Below are positions 37,503 through 50,055 of a DNA stretch of 64,000 nt, one piece after another. The stretch lies in the NCBI RefSeq assembly GCF_030272615.1, contig NC_081407.1, forward strand, positions 269,487,870-269,551,869, in the 5' to 3' direction. The notes under the pieces are model-generated. The model saw only the letters and a program-made list of their open reading frames with translations, was not told where the DNA came from and ran no database searches. This DNA comes from Cryptomeria japonica. Lineage: Eukaryota; Streptophyta; Pinopsida; Cupressales; Cupressaceae. Both the position numbers and the translations under genes were made by a program. How positions within the stretch are numbered: position 1 is the stretch's first letter; every line of letters begins with the position of its first letter.

Positions 37503-38669
37503 TGTGTAGGAGAAAAAGTGAGTCTAAGTGAGTAAACCCTAATCCCACTCTTGCATACACACTCGCAGAATACGAAAGATCCTAGGGAGGTAACACACTT
37601 CGGCTACTTCTTGTGAGGAAGAGAGAGCCAAGGATTACCTCTTAGTGTTTCTATTCCCTTACTATAAATGAGAGATAGGAATGATGAAAGATACAAATTG
37701 ACCTAAAATGCAAGTATATACTAGTAACCCTAATCTGGAAATGCAGAACTGAGAATAATTGATATGTTGCTGAAAATTATAGATTAGGAGGCAAATTCAA
37801 AGGTACACCTATGTCAAAAATATAAGCCAAAATGTCTAGGACCAAGGTGCTACGCCCTTGTCCTGATTTTGTAGACCTGAAGCTATACCTATCAATCTGG
37901 GATCTAAAACCTGAGACCTGTTGATATACTAGACTCTACTAAGAACAGGGAGGACCAGGGCACCATGCCCTTGTCCTAGGGGTTTTTGATGAGTTTTTCC
38001 CTTCAGAATAGTCCATGTGCACTCTATCGGTCCTAAAACTTGCAGCAACGCTCGGATCCCTAATCTGCACCTATAGCTGATAATAGGGTTTTGGGTATCT
38101 ATGTAGGGTTTTATCATAGTCAAACCCCTGTTTTGATGATTTTCACCTCAACAAATAGCCGATTTGTATAGTAAAATAGTATGTGCAAGAACCTTGTGTG
38201 TGTGCAAGATCCTAAGATGAAAGTAAACAATCTAGAGCAACCCTAAAGAGTAAACCCTAATTTCTTGTACTTGACAAAATAAATGCTATAAATAAATGAT
38301 GCAAAGTGATCTAAAGCATGAATGTAAACCAAATCGGTGTAATGAATCTCATACAAAGACATGGAAATAACATGAAACCATACCCAACCCCAAGGGAGAG
38401 GTACAAGCCAATCTTCAGTTGGTGTTCTCCTATTGCTTTCCTACATCTTCAAAAGCCCCCAATTAATGAAAGAATGCTTGATTAATGCTTGATAGTTATT
38501 GTTGAATATTATTGAAGACTCCACAAGATCTACTCTTTCGCTACATAGAAGGCTCCTTGTGTTTTTTCCAAAAGATTTTTCCTTAGATCTTAATTTCATC
38601 TTTAGGTTGACCTAATATTTGAATTTTCCACCAATATTTTAGGGTTAAGCATTATAATATCATAGGATT
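37503..38669 (-). mobile_element. Partial Gypsy LTR inside unit A
   Basis: From TGTGTAGGAGAAAAAG onward this matches the LTR portion of unit B (41170 onward) and stops at the duplication junction, so it is a copy of only the inner 1.17 kb of that LTR. It carries the GGACCAGGGCACCATGCCCTTGTCC-like hairpin at about 37948-37978. Confidence 0.6.
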
Positions 38670-41600
38670 ATTTTATATATTTTTTTAAAATACAATGAAA
38701 GATATAATATATTTTCAACTTAATATAAGAACTATTATTTTTAAAAATAATTTATTATTAATATATTATAAATTACATTTCTTTGTTGACCCTAATATAT
38801 AAAAATCCTAACACATCATTTAAATCATCAATAAAAATACTTAATCTTATCCTATTTCCAATATTTTATTAATAATAAATACAATGATGGTATACGTCAA
38901 CAAATAATGTTTATTGAACAAATATATTTTCAATTGCATTGCAAAAAACCTTTCCCATAATTTAATTAGCTTATATATTTACTATTATTTTTATTTTATT
39001 TTTGAATATTATCATATTACAAGGCACTACATAAACTTTCATGATTATAAATCTTTGTAAAATATTGTTAAAAAATTTTATTAGATAAACTCTGATTTGT
39101 TTTAACAAAAGAATACGGATCTTTTTTTTTTTCTAATCCTAAAATCTACCCTAGCTAAATATTGGCAATTCTCAAGTGTTAAAATATATTAATTTAATCA
39201 CAAAACATACATTCTATTTATATTTGGTTTTCTCCATAGTGTTGAAAGCCTCAGGGGGTCATAGATTACCTCATGGTGACAATTGGGTCTCATATATATA
39301 CTTTTGTTTCATTTATTTATTTCTTCCTGTCATATTGTCTCCACCATCCAAGATTATTCGACACCATATGCTACTTTTAAAATTAATTATACAAAAACTT
39401 TGGATTGTCATTTAAGAATTTAAAATGATTTGAAAATTGATGTAATGAATTAAATTATGTAATATAAAATAATAATAATAATGACAAATAGAAATCAATA
39501 GAAAGATAAATAAATGACATATTTATAATTATTTAAAATAGAGAATTAAATATAATAATAAGAATTTTATTCAAATTTTTTAATTTTATGTTATGTTTGA
39601 TCAAATTATTGGAAAAGTAGAATTAAATGAATGCATAAATATCCTATCTTGACATGAACTAAAAAATATCAACAAAACATAATCTACTTTTAAATTGATA
39701 TGAAGACCATAATAACTTATAACTTATGGTCCAAATGAAAAAATAAATATTAAACTTGCATTTAAATAAACATAAAGACCACATAATCCTATTTAAATAA
39801 ATGTAAAGGCCACATAATTTTACTTTAAATAAATAAATATGTAGATCTTATAATGACTTATCATCAAAATGAAGAATAAGGATTAAACTTTAAATAAATG
39901 TTAGACCCCATATGCTCACATCCCAAGGATATGTGGCCTATATCTATATAGATGTTTATTTTCTTTCACTTTAAAGAGGTGTCAAGAAATTTGTATTGTT
40001 GTGTTGAAAAATGTTTTGTAATTCAATGACGTTAGGGGAATCAATCAACATGGTCCAGATCAAATTTAAGAGAGGTATTCCCCCAAAAAGAAAAAAATAA
40101 CTAACCTGTTAGGTGGTATGTTATTTCCTTTAAGTTGGGACCTAATTATTTATACATGTACCTAAGAAAAGAATTGGACTCAACCTTTTTTTATTGAAAT
40201 AATGTAAAAAAAAATTACAAAGATGGGTAGCACAAAGACTGCTGATTTAAAATAAAATCAGCTATACCATCCATACGCAAAACAAGGGACTCAACCCTAC
40301 AACAACTAAAATAGTTTGAGAAACATAAAGCTGACAAAGATTTCAGCCATACCACTGTTGTACATACAATGGAAACCCAAACTTAAGATGGCAAAATTAC
40401 AAGACATACTTTAGCATACATTGGCAACTATACTCTAAATTTAAAAAATCTTAGAAGTTGCCTAAAGCAAGTGAGATCTTCATTTTGATGCTAAAGGATT
40501 TGGAGCTTGATGTAGTCCAAGTAATAACTAATTATGTTGTTGTTATTGGAAGTCACTTGTAGTTGACAACAGAAAGAGACAATTTGAAACAATATATTAG
40601 AGTAAAACATTAAAATTTGACTTCTTGGTGAAGTGGTTGATTTGAAAACGTTGACATACACCTACGTTTCCATATATCAAGAAGAACAAATTATCTCAAG
40701 GAATCAGCCACCACATTATTATGAAGACCAACACCTAACAATGTCTTTTCCAGCTCAATGAGTGATTAAAAATGATAGGAAAATTTTTAAAAATAATATT
40801 CCATTTTGCACTTGCTATGGGGCAATCCCAAAAGATGTGTTTTAAGGTCTCATTATGCTAGCAAAAGGAACATTTGACAAATCAGATCACAAATTCAATC
40901 TATCCCCAACTAGTAATTTATAATGAAGAACTCTCCAAGCTAAAATCTAAGCATTAACTTCTGCTTTAGACTTCCAAATTTTCCTACTCAGAGTCTTCCA
41001 CTTTCTTTTGTTGAACATGCACCTCCAATGTATGTTTAATCTAGGATTGAGAGATAAGCCAAGAAGAAGGTTTAAGTAAAAAAATTTAAGTAGAAAGCAA
41101 GCAAAAGGATATTTAGCCAGCCGAAGCCACTCTCTGGTAAAATTACACTACAAGGGGGTATATAGTTTATGTGTAGGGTAAAAAGTGAGACTAAGTGAGT
41201 AAACCCTAATCCCACTCTTGCATACACACTCGCAGAATACAAAAGATCCTATAGAGGTAACACACTTCGGCTACTTCTTGTGAGGAAGAGAGAGCTGAGG
41301 ATTGCCTCTTAGGGTTTATATTCTCGTACTGCAAATGAGAGATAGGAATGATGCAAGATACAAATTGACCTAAAATAGAAGTATATACTAGTAACCCTAA
41401 TCTAGAAATGCAAAATTGAGAATAATTGATATGTTGCTGAAAAGTATAGATTAGGAGGCAAATTAAAAGGTGCATGTCAAAAATCTGAGCCAAAATGTCT
41501 GGGACCAAGGTGCTATGCTCCTGTCCTGATTCTGTAGGCCTGAAGCTATACTTATCAATATACCAAACTCTATTGAGAACAGGGAGGACCAGGGTACCAT

Positions 41601-42390
41601 GCCCCTATCCTGGGTAGGACCAGAGTGCTACGCCCTTGTCCCAAGGGTTTTTGTAGAGTTTTTCCCTTTAGAATAGACCATGTGCGCTTTGCTAGTCCTG
41701 AAACTTGCAGCAACGCTCGGATCCCGAATCTACACCTGTAGCTGAAAATAGGGTTTTGGGTGTCTATGTAGGGTTTTACCTTACTCAAACCCTTGTTTAG
41801 ATTATTTTCACCTCAACAAATAGCCTATTTGTATAGTAAAATAGTATGTACAAGAACCTTGTGTGTGTGCAAGATCCTAAGATGAAAGTAAACAATCTAG
41901 AGCAACCCTAAAGAGTAAACCCTAATTGCTTGTACTTGCTAAAATAAATGCTATAAATAAATGATGCAAAGTGATATAAAGCATGAATGTAAACCAAATT
42001 GATGTAATAAATCTCATACAAAGACATGGAAATAATATGAATCCATACCCAACCCCAAGGGAGAGGTACAAGCCAATCTTCAATCGGTGATCTCCTATTG
42101 CTTTCCTACATCTTCAAAAGCCCCCAATTAATGAAAGAATGCTTGATGAATGCTTGATAGGTGTTGTTGAATATTATTGAAGACTCCACAAGATCTACTC
42201 TTTCGCTACATAGAAGGCTCCTTGTATTTTCTCCAAAAGATTTTTCTTAGATCTAGTTCCTTAGCCCTTCAAATGAAGAAAGAGAGATCTTATGTATGAA
42301 ACCCTAGATCTTAATTTCATCTTTAGTTTGACCTAGTATTTGAATTTCCTACCAATCTTTTGGGGTTAAGCATTATAATATCATAAGATT
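38670..42390. repeat. Tandem duplication unit B
   Basis: Second copy of 35553-38669, in direct orientation and with high similarity throughout. It includes two segments absent from unit A (about 39310-39900 and 42250-42310). Its right end runs without a break into the rest of the Gypsy LTR, so unit B is the original context and unit A the partial copy. Confidence 0.85.
40190..41130 (-). pseudogene. LINE RT C-terminal zinc-binding relic (unit B)
   Basis: Second copy of the LINE tail, with the same HNETLKHIFWDCPIASAKW-type region near 40860-40800 on the minus strand. The two copies differ by scattered substitutions and short indels. No intact frame. Confidence 0.55.
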
Positions 42391-42813
42391 ATGCTCCTAA
42401 AATTTCAAGAAAAATGTCGGGGACTGTGTGCAAAGTGCACATGATCCGACCAACTTTTCACCAAATTTTCAGGGTTGTTAGATATGATAATATTAGAGTG
42501 AATCCCAAAGTTACAATTGATTTTGAGATGTTTTGATATGCAAAATCAAGCCTTAAAGGTTGAAATAAGACATAATTAGGGTTTATGATTTAATGATTTA
42601 TTGAAGGAAGAAAATGAAAAGGGACACACTTAGGGTAAAGGGCCCCACTTTATCAAGTGAAGAGGTGAAATATGAATTTAGATTTAATTAAATTAATTAA
42701 TTAAACTCTTAAAAGAGATTAGAAATGCAAGATGCAAAACACACTAAGGTGGGTACTAAACCAAGTGTGGAATTGTACCACCCTAGCAAGGGTGTACAAT
42801 TTACAACGCTACA
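41170..42813 (-). mobile_element. 3' LTR of Tat-like Gypsy element
   Basis: On the minus strand the LTR starts TGTAGCGTTG at 42813, directly after the polypurine tract, and probably ends ...CCCTACACA at 41170 (about 1.64 kb). It contains several GGACCAGGG/CCCTTGTCC inverted motifs around 41500-41645. The inner end is inferred from the TG-CA rule, because the 5' LTR has been lost. Confidence 0.6.
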
Positions 42814-42832
42814 TTTAGCCCCCACTTTAGCA
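42814..42832 (-). other. Polypurine tract of Tat-like Gypsy element
   Basis: The minus strand reads TGCTAAAGTGGGGGCTAAA, almost identical to the tract at 397-413, and abuts the LTR start. Confidence 0.8.
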
Positions 42833-43800
42833 GTCATATGACACTACGTGCATATGCAAGCTAAAGTATAGAAAAGTAAAAATCATTTGAAAACGGATAT
42901 ATCCATAAGTTGTCGGACGAAGCCCCCGGCAGCATCTACAGTATACAGTTAGTAATCGCACCCTACAAAACCACATGTTAGATCACAAAATCACCTAATG
43001 ATTACTAAGGAAAGTGATGAAATTTGTGAGTAGCTATATGCTCCCCTGTTTCGACTTGCTTATTACTGAGGTGAAACAGGGTATCACGTTTACCACAGTG
43101 AATTGTGATGAAGATCTTGATGAAACATATTCACAAAAAGGCTCAATTGTACATCCAAGTGATTTATAGAATAAATGTAGAGCACGAAGGTAAATTTGTG
43201 ATTCCAACACCACCGACAATGGAAAAATCAAAGCTCCCTAGCTCAAGTTATGATAGATTGAATGAAAGGTACGAAATTAGGGTTTTTAACTTAAAATCAT
43301 AAAATGAAAAAGTGCATACCTTATAAATATGAAAGTGAGACTTTCATTTGTCACTTTTTGAATTTTGATACTATTCACTACAGAGGAGCCCACGTATCAG
43401 TCATAATGCCTTGATGTCAATCCCAGTGATGCATGTGGATGGAGATCCTGCACTGAGTCATGTTGATTAGCGGACTGCTCGACGAGGTGAGTTTACTTTT
43501 CGACTCTTCTTGACTTTTCTTCATTGCATTGATTTTTATGTTGGATGATTTCATCACCAAGATCATGCATGTGCCCCAAGTTAAGGCACCATGATCTCCT
43601 AGGAAGCCCTGGTCCTCCCTGGGCATCTTGGTCCCATAGGGGTGCCCTGGTCCCACCTGGCCACCCTGGTCCCAAAGGGGCACCCTGGTCCCTACTTAGG
43701 GTGACCAAGGGTTGCACAGGATTAGGCATCAAATAGATAGGATAGATGCGATGATGTTTTATGTTAGATGATTATGATCGATGAGCAATTATTGATGATT
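42833..43800. other. Spacer between LTR and antisense PMD gene
   Basis: Non-coding as far as I can see. It contains a direct-repeat cluster at 43600-43695 (CCCTGGTCCCA... repeated four or five times), related to the GGACCAGGG motif of the LTRs. Confidence 0.5.
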
Positions 43801-43820
43801 CGATGGTTTTGATTTTGTAG

Positions 43821-45540
43821 ATTCTTCCCTACATGCGCGAGCATACTGTCGGTCACACCTTCCAGAGCTTGTGGAGTCAAATTCTAAGGCTATCACCAGA
43901 GGATAAAGAATTGCTGATTTGGTAGGTTTGTGGTATGTGATGGCCATGCTTGCCATCAAGTTCCACCCTGCGATGTTGATGGCTTTGATGGAGAGATGGG
44001 ACATGGATACCTCCACCTTTCTTCTACCTATGGGGGAGATGACAGTCACACTCAAGGATGTATACCACATACTTCATCTTACCATTAGAGGAGATTTATT
44101 GAGATACCGAGCCAATCGCACCACTACCAATTATAGGAGGGAGAAGATCTACTACATCGAGAGAGAAATGTCGGGTGAAACAAGGGGCCGCATTATGATC
44201 AGTTGGCTCCTGCATCCCACTAGTGAGGTTCCACAAGTGAGAGGGTTGATGATTGCTACCATTGCATTAGCTGTGTGCCCTAATGGGCGTGGCACTCACA
44301 TTCATGGAGTTCTTGCTTACGCAGTTAGAGCTATGGAGAGACATCAAAGGGTATTCTCCTGGGGGCGGATCATGCTAGCCCACCTCTTTCATGACCTAGG
44401 AGAGTACATTTTTTGATATGGATGTAGCTTGATGACCTGCACACTACTACACATATGGATATTTGAGCACATCACATCCACCTGGCCTTTTGGGGTTCCT
44501 ATTGACTTGGTTATGGAGTAGCCTTGGGTGTTCGCATATCCACTTACCCATGGACGGTGGCTCAGAGATCTGCTACATTGGAGAGTGAGTTTTGATAGAT
44601 TGACAGTGGAGGTTATCAGATGGAAACCCTACCTTAGGATGTACATGTGGGTGGGATTACATAAGCAGTTGTTTTACATGTAGAGGAACCATCTACTAGA
44701 GGGATGGTATATCTACATTGTAGTCCCATTCTATTTCGACCGAGTTCAACAACAGTTTGGGTTCGAGCAATTTGTCCCTATAAATGTGCCTATTTATATC
44801 TGGCACTCATGTGTGACTCCTAGGTCGGGAGCCATCTAAGGCCTACTAGTGATGAGATCGATATCACAGATTCAGATGGGTCAAATCGGGACATCGCGAT
44901 AGACTATAGAGATGATGTGGGCACACACCAGAGGTACATCACATGGTGGGGTAGGAAATATCCTAGAGCTATCTTTCCAATAGACTTCTCTAGATGGAAC
45001 CCCGGACCATGGAGACATGCAGGCAATGAGGAGGACCCTAATAGATTCGAGGACCTTGGTGAGGAGGACATAGATGATCAAGATGACGATGCAGGACAGC
45101 AGGAGGTTGGTGATGATGGAGATGATCCTGATGCAGGAGAGGGATATCAAGATGTTGATGATGAGGAGGATGGAGATGAGGTGGAAAAGGATGAGGACAA
45201 GGATGAGGATGAGGATGAGAATGAGGATGAGGAAAAGGATGAGGACGAGGATGAGGAGGACAAGGAGTAGGATGAAGATGATGAGGATGAGGAGGATGAG
45301 GAGGACAAGGAGGACAAGTCAGATGCAGTTTCTCATCACTCTGAGGATGATACCATAGCCCTAGATCCAATGAGAATTCCATCGCGAGGGAAGAAGGACC
45401 CTATAAGGGGTCCTGATTCCAGTCCCCACCATCCCATGCCCACTGTATAGAGGCAGTATGAGCACGGAGATCATAGAAGGTCCTAGTCACAGGAGGTCTA
45501 TTTTCATGACCCCTACTAGCGAGCAGGAGATCCAGGTAAG
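43821..45540 (+). pseudogene. Plant mobile domain (PMD) gene, antisense in Gypsy element
   Basis: Plus-strand coding sequence opposite to pol. It reads SQILRLSPEDKELL, then FHPAMLMALMERWDMDTSTF and LPMGEMTVTLKDVYHILHL (43960-44090), the hallmark start of the plant mobile domain found in MAIN/MAIL1-type and transposon proteins. In the same frame, past stops at 44416, 44518 and 44680, follow LLHIWIFEH, PWVFAYPLTHGRW, VEVIRWKPYL and RVQQQFGFEQFVP, covering the rest of the domain to about 44840. An acidic Asp/Glu tail (45050-45320) from GAGGAT repeats follows in a shifted frame. A GTAAGG donor-like site is at about 45536. PMD or other extra genes, some antisense, are known in Tat/Ogre elements. 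Its role is unknown. Confidence 0.7.
45058..45320. repeat. GAGGAT-rich low-complexity tract
   Basis: Imperfect GA(G/T)GA(T/C) repeats encoding the acidic tail of the PMD gene on the plus strand. His/Pro-rich or Met/Arg-rich frames over it are artefacts. Confidence 0.85.
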
Positions 45541-46575
45541 GTGTTTTATGATTTTTCAATTTATGCATCTTAAAAAATTTAGATTTGATGATATAGAATG
45601 TTACAGATGAAAAATTCTTGCGTTCTCTGTAGTTGGTGTCCAGGAATGGCGCTCCCTTATCCAAAATGCAGTGGCAAGCCTCATCATGACTGCACACATT
45701 CATATCTCCTCGTAGATAGTGCATAGACCACAGGGGAGTGCGGGGCAGCACGAGGACCTATTCACCCCCATTTGGGTGGAGATGGAGGTCTTGTGAGAGA
45801 GGGAGAGATCTTTGCTAGAGATACTACAGCCGATAAAGCACGATCTACTAGCCTCTCAAGCAGAGGCAGCCACATACCATAGGAACATGATGGAGAGGGA
45901 TCGTAGGAGCTCCTCGCGGAGTCACTCGTGCTCCACATCATAATACACACCCATGGGCCCACCCCCATGGCCAGATCAGGAGGGGACATCTAGTCACCAT
46001 CCTCCAACTACTATTCCAAGGGATAGGAGATCATCATGATGTGATATTTGTTTTCATGTACTGTGATACACATGTTTTGACATTCATTGATACATATATA
46101 GATGTTTATGCTTATGCTTTGTCTCAAACATGTTACATTAATTCTTGAAACAATGTATGCATTGCTAAATGATTAAAAATAACATATTTGGTAATGAACA
46201 TGTATGTCTAATTTAATTTCTATGTGATTGATTTCTCAATGCTTCATGATTAAATTGATACATGTGTGATTTAATTAAATAACTAAGTATTTAATTAAAT
46301 GCTACCTTGGTGATATAGATGGAAAATGTGTTAAGCTTAAGAATTATATGACTAATGTGATTTAATTAACTCTAATTAAACACAACATGATATAACCCTA
46401 ATTAACACATAAGAAATTGTATAACATGCTAGCACATATAAAATGTAACTGCTACAATTTACATAAATGAATCCAAGAAAAATAATAAAGTGAAGAAACA
46501 TGCTTGTCAAGAATGAAGTAACGTAGACTAAACAATACAATATCATTTAATACCACATACTTTAATGAAGATATG
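45541..46575. other. Downstream part of PMD gene and spacer
   Basis: Possible further short plus-strand exons (for example after the TTCTCTGTAG acceptor near 45632, and a stretch ending about 46035) show no recognisable domain. 46040-46575 is AT-rich and non-coding. Confidence 0.35.
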
Positions 46576-46629
46576 CTAACATATTATCCAATTTGAAGAA
46601 AGAAAAGGCACAAGAATAAAGAATAAACT

Positions 46630-46669
<40 letters not shown>

Positions 46670-47682
46670 GCATAGTATCTATGAAGGTGCATACCATTTA
46701 TGGGTTCTTTGAGAGGTGTACCTTCAGCATCTTCTATTTTGTAAGAACCTAATCCATAAACTTCGACAACGATGTATGGTCCAATCCAATTAGGGCTGAA
46801 TTTTCCTTTCTCCTCAGGTAAGGCATTCACGTTGTGTTGATTCTCATAAAGTACTAAATCACCTGCTGAGAAGGAATGTTGAATGACTTTATCATTGTAG
46901 CTTTGGTGTAAATTTTTATGATGCGCTTGAATATGCTCAAGGGAGTTTATGCACCATTCATCAAGAATCTCAAGTTGTTGGAGTCTTTGTTCTCTATAGG
47001 AATCGTCATCCACTATACCCTTAAGAGAAACTCTTAAAGATGGAATTTCCAACTCCAAAGGCATAATGGCATCAGCACCATAAACAAGATTATGAGGAGT
47101 ACAACCTGTAGCAATACGTACGCTTGTTCGGTAAGCCCAAAGAGCATAGATTAACTGAGTATGTCAATCCTTACCATGTTTGTTCACAGTCTTACGAAGA
47201 ATTTTCTCAATTATCCTGTTTGAAGACTCAGTTTGACCATTTGATTGAGGATAGTATGGTGTAGAAAATTTATGTTGAATATAATATTTCTCGAGAAACT
47301 TCTTCACATATTTGTTTTTAAACAGTGTTCAATTATCCAAAACCAAAGCAGAAGGTATTCCAAATCGAGAAATGAGGTTATCTAAGATGAATTGACAAAT
47401 TACTTCAGCGGTGGTAGATCTAAGAGGAACTGCTTCTACCCACTTCGTAAAGTAATCACTTGGAGTGATGATGAAAGTATGTCCTTGAGATGAAGGAGGA
47501 GATACTTTACCAATGAGATCCAAACCCCATGTAGAGAAGGGCCAAGACGCTACTTGAGATCGAAGTTCTTGGGCAGGGGCATGGATAAAATTGCTATGTT
47601 GTTGACATTGATAACATTTCTTAACAAATGCAAAGGAATCCTTTTCCATGGTCTACCAGTAATATCCCATTCAGAGCAATCT
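46576..47682 (-). pseudogene. Gypsy integrase, core and C-terminus
   Basis: Minus-strand Ty3/Gypsy integrase. The core begins with CYQCQQHSN and FSTWGLDLIGKVSPP (first Asp), continues YFTKWVEAVPLRSTTAEVI and ISRFGIPSALVLDN (second Asp, 47649-47329). After a frame change it reads YYPQSNGQTESSNRIIEKIL (Glu, near 47240). The C-terminal part (47064-46690) has QSYNDKV, FSAGDLVLYE, KFSPNWIGPYIVVEVYGLGS and a final LHRYYA. No chromodomain is seen. A (GA)n run lies inside the 3' end (46631-46667). Confidence 0.85.
46631..46667. repeat. (GA)n microsatellite
   Basis: About 37 bases of GA repeat just 3' of the integrase. Confidence 0.95.
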
Positions 47683-48858
47683 CTAAACTAAGAATCTACC
47701 CCTGAAATGCCCCCCGCAAGCACCTGAATGTGATTCCTCAAGAGAAATAGGGATTTTAGCTTTGTTAAAACATCGAAGGAGAAGACTATTATAACCCCTC
47801 CTACAAATAAAATTAGAAAGGATAATGTATCTAGCGGCCAACTTGCAAATCCTAGTCCTAGCATTCTTATTCGTAGAGTCTGGAAAGGTACCATCACTCA
47901 AATATCTCACGATATACAAGTACCATTCATAAGAATCTATAATGTAACAATATGCCGCATCACTAGGATTATCAACAATAGCCGGGGTAGTGAGGTTGTG
48001 AATAGTGAATTTGAGATCTACCAAGAGGTCCTCTAAAGACACAAGAGAGGCCACATGTGCCATTGCATCAGCATGTCGATTATATTTTTGAGGAACAAGC
48101 TCCATGGTATAAGAATCAAATTTTTGCAACAAGGAAATAGCTAAATCTCTATATTGTGAGATTTTATTGTGCTTAGCTTGATAAACCCCTGTCACTTGCC
48201 TTATGATTAATTGAGAATCTCCATAGATATGTAGATGCTTGGCATTTAATGTTAAGGCTTCTTTAATTCCATCTATAAGAGCCTCATATTCAGCAATGTT
48301 ATTGGTACACAAGAAATTGAGATGATATGATAAAGGGATAGGTTTCTTTTTAGGAGAGATTAAGACCACCCCCACCCCCAATCTTGTACGACACCTAGAG
48401 CCATTGAAATATAATTCCAAAATATCATCAATCTTAGTAGAGAAAATGCACTCATCAAGGAAAGACTCTGGGTTAGGTAGGGGGAATGGTGAAGGAGCCT
48501 CAACTAAGTGGTCAATCAATGCTTGACCCTTTATTGCCTTTTGCGAGACAAAATTAAGGTCAAACTCAGTCAACATCATAACCCACATGGATAAGCATCC
48601 CGAAAGATCAGTTTTAGAGAAAAGATGTTTGAGAGGGTCAAATTTAATGATAACATGGACCTCAGCATTCAAAAGGTAATGCCTTAATTTTTGGGTTGCA
48701 AAGACTAAGGCAAGGCACTGTCTTTCAATCACAAAATATCGGACTTCGTAATCGAGTAAAGTGTGACTTATATAATAAACCATACATTCTCTACCATCCT
48801 TATCATGTTGTGCCAATAAGGCTGCAAGAGCACGAAGGGAAGCATCTGTGTATAGCAA
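47683..48858 (-). pseudogene. Gypsy dual RNase H and integrase zinc-finger region
   Basis: A long open minus-strand stretch of 391 codons. Residues 1-120 are the RT-linked RNase H (LYTDASLRALAALLAQHD, ERQCLALVFATQKLRHYL). Residues about 148-265 are a second, archaeal-type RNase H: LYFNGSRCRTRLGVGVVLI, NNIAEYEALIDGI, LHIYGDSQLIIRQVTG and NRHADAMAH. This second domain is diagnostic of the Tat lineage (Ogre, Retand and relatives). The first catalytic position of the second domain is Asn (FNGS) where the family has Asp; the Glu and other Asps are present. The C-terminus carries H-S-G-x-C-G-G-H-F, part of the integrase H2C2 region. Confidence 0.85.
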
Positions 48859-48882
48859 AAAGGGTTCATAAGGGTCAGCGGG

Positions 48883-49992
48883 TTAAAGAATAGGAGGGTT
48901 GTCCAAATAGGTTTTTAAGTCTTCAAATGCTTGACGGTAATCCTCATTCCATTGAAAGCTGATATTCATTTTAAGCAATTGAGTAAAAGGAAAGGTACAA
49001 TCTACAAGTTGAGAAACGAACCTACAAATAGCTTGATTCTTTCCTTGTAAACTTTTTAATTGGGAAACACTTTTAGGAGGTGGCATGTTAACAATGGCAT
49101 CTATCTTTTTTGTATCCACCTCAATTCCACGATGCAAGACTATGAATCCTAATAGTTTACCATTATCCACACCGAAAACACACTTTTGGGGATTCAAGCG
49201 CATGTTATACTTACGAATTCTTTCAAAGACTTGATGAAGGATCTTAACATGGTCTATAGGAAGAATGGATTTAGCTAAGATGTCATCAATGTAATCTTCT
49301 AATATTTTATGCATGTAATCATGGAAGATAAGGGTCATATCACGTTGATAGGTAGTGCCCACATTTTTCAATCCAAAAGGAATCATAACCCAACAAAACG
49401 TGCCCTAAGGGGTGGTGAAAGCGGTTTTAAATTGACCTTGAGGATTAATGAAGATTTGATTATATCCTGAGAAACCATCCATGAAGGATAATAAATAATG
49501 GCCTACTACAAAATCTACTATCATATTGATATTCGGGAGAGGGAAATCATCCTTCAAAGAGGCTTTATTAAGATCTCCAAAATCCGTACACATCCTAATC
49601 TTGTTATTGGATTTAGCCACTGCCGCAATGTTTGAAATCCATGGGGAATAATCGATAGGACGGATGAATTTGGCATCCAGTAACTTTTCAATCTCAGTCT
49701 TAACAAGTAATGTTACTTTAGGGTTCATCTTTAGAATATTTTGTTTCATGGGTTTAGCATCAGGAACTAAGACAATGTTATAGCTGACAATCTTAGGATC
49801 AATTCCAGGCATGTCAGAATATATCCAAGCAAAGATTTTAGGGAATTTATGTAACAACTTGGAATATTGTTTTTGTTCTTCTTCATCAAGAAATTTTCCT
49901 ATCTTAATGACTTTATCTTCAACACAAGGATCCATCCTGGTATCAATAGCGTCACTTATGAGGAGATTACTTGGTTGAGGAGTATCTTTCAA
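48883..49992 (-). pseudogene. Gypsy reverse transcriptase
   Basis: The minus-strand RT comprises VKTEIEKLLDAKFIRPIDYS, WISNIAAVAKSNNKIRMCTDF, LNKASLKDDFPLPNINMI and LSFMDGFSGYNQI (49992-49405). After a short break it continues IPFGLKNVGTTYQRDMTLIF, the YIDD box (EDYIDDILAKS) and the thumb (49386-48883). Palm catalytic residues are present. A frame break between the two halves near 49395 inactivates it. Confidence 0.85.
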
Positions 49993-50055
49993 CTGAGGAA
50001 ATTCTTTAACTATCTCATCATTATTTCTTTCTTTCTCAAAGTAAGCTTTTGCATT

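Larger units (their letters stand above)
35553..38669. repeat. Tandem duplication unit A
   Basis: The unit begins TTTTATATATTTTTTAAAAATAC and ends AGCATTATAATATCATAGGATTA, then restarts at 38670 with nearly the same sequence. It contains an AT-rich part, a LINE tail and the proximal part of a Gypsy LTR. Relative to unit B it lacks about 590 bp (B: 39310-39900) and about 60 bp (B: 42250-42310, between AGATCT repeats). Confidence 0.85.

Noticed and set aside
43417-43736. Collagen-like Gly/Pro frames
   Set aside because: Caused by the repeated CCCTGGTCCC motif in the Gypsy spacer, not a protein.
45038-45382. Open frames rich in His/Pro (minus) or Met/Arg (plus) over the GAGGAT tract
   Set aside because: Low-complexity shadows of the acidic tail of the PMD gene.
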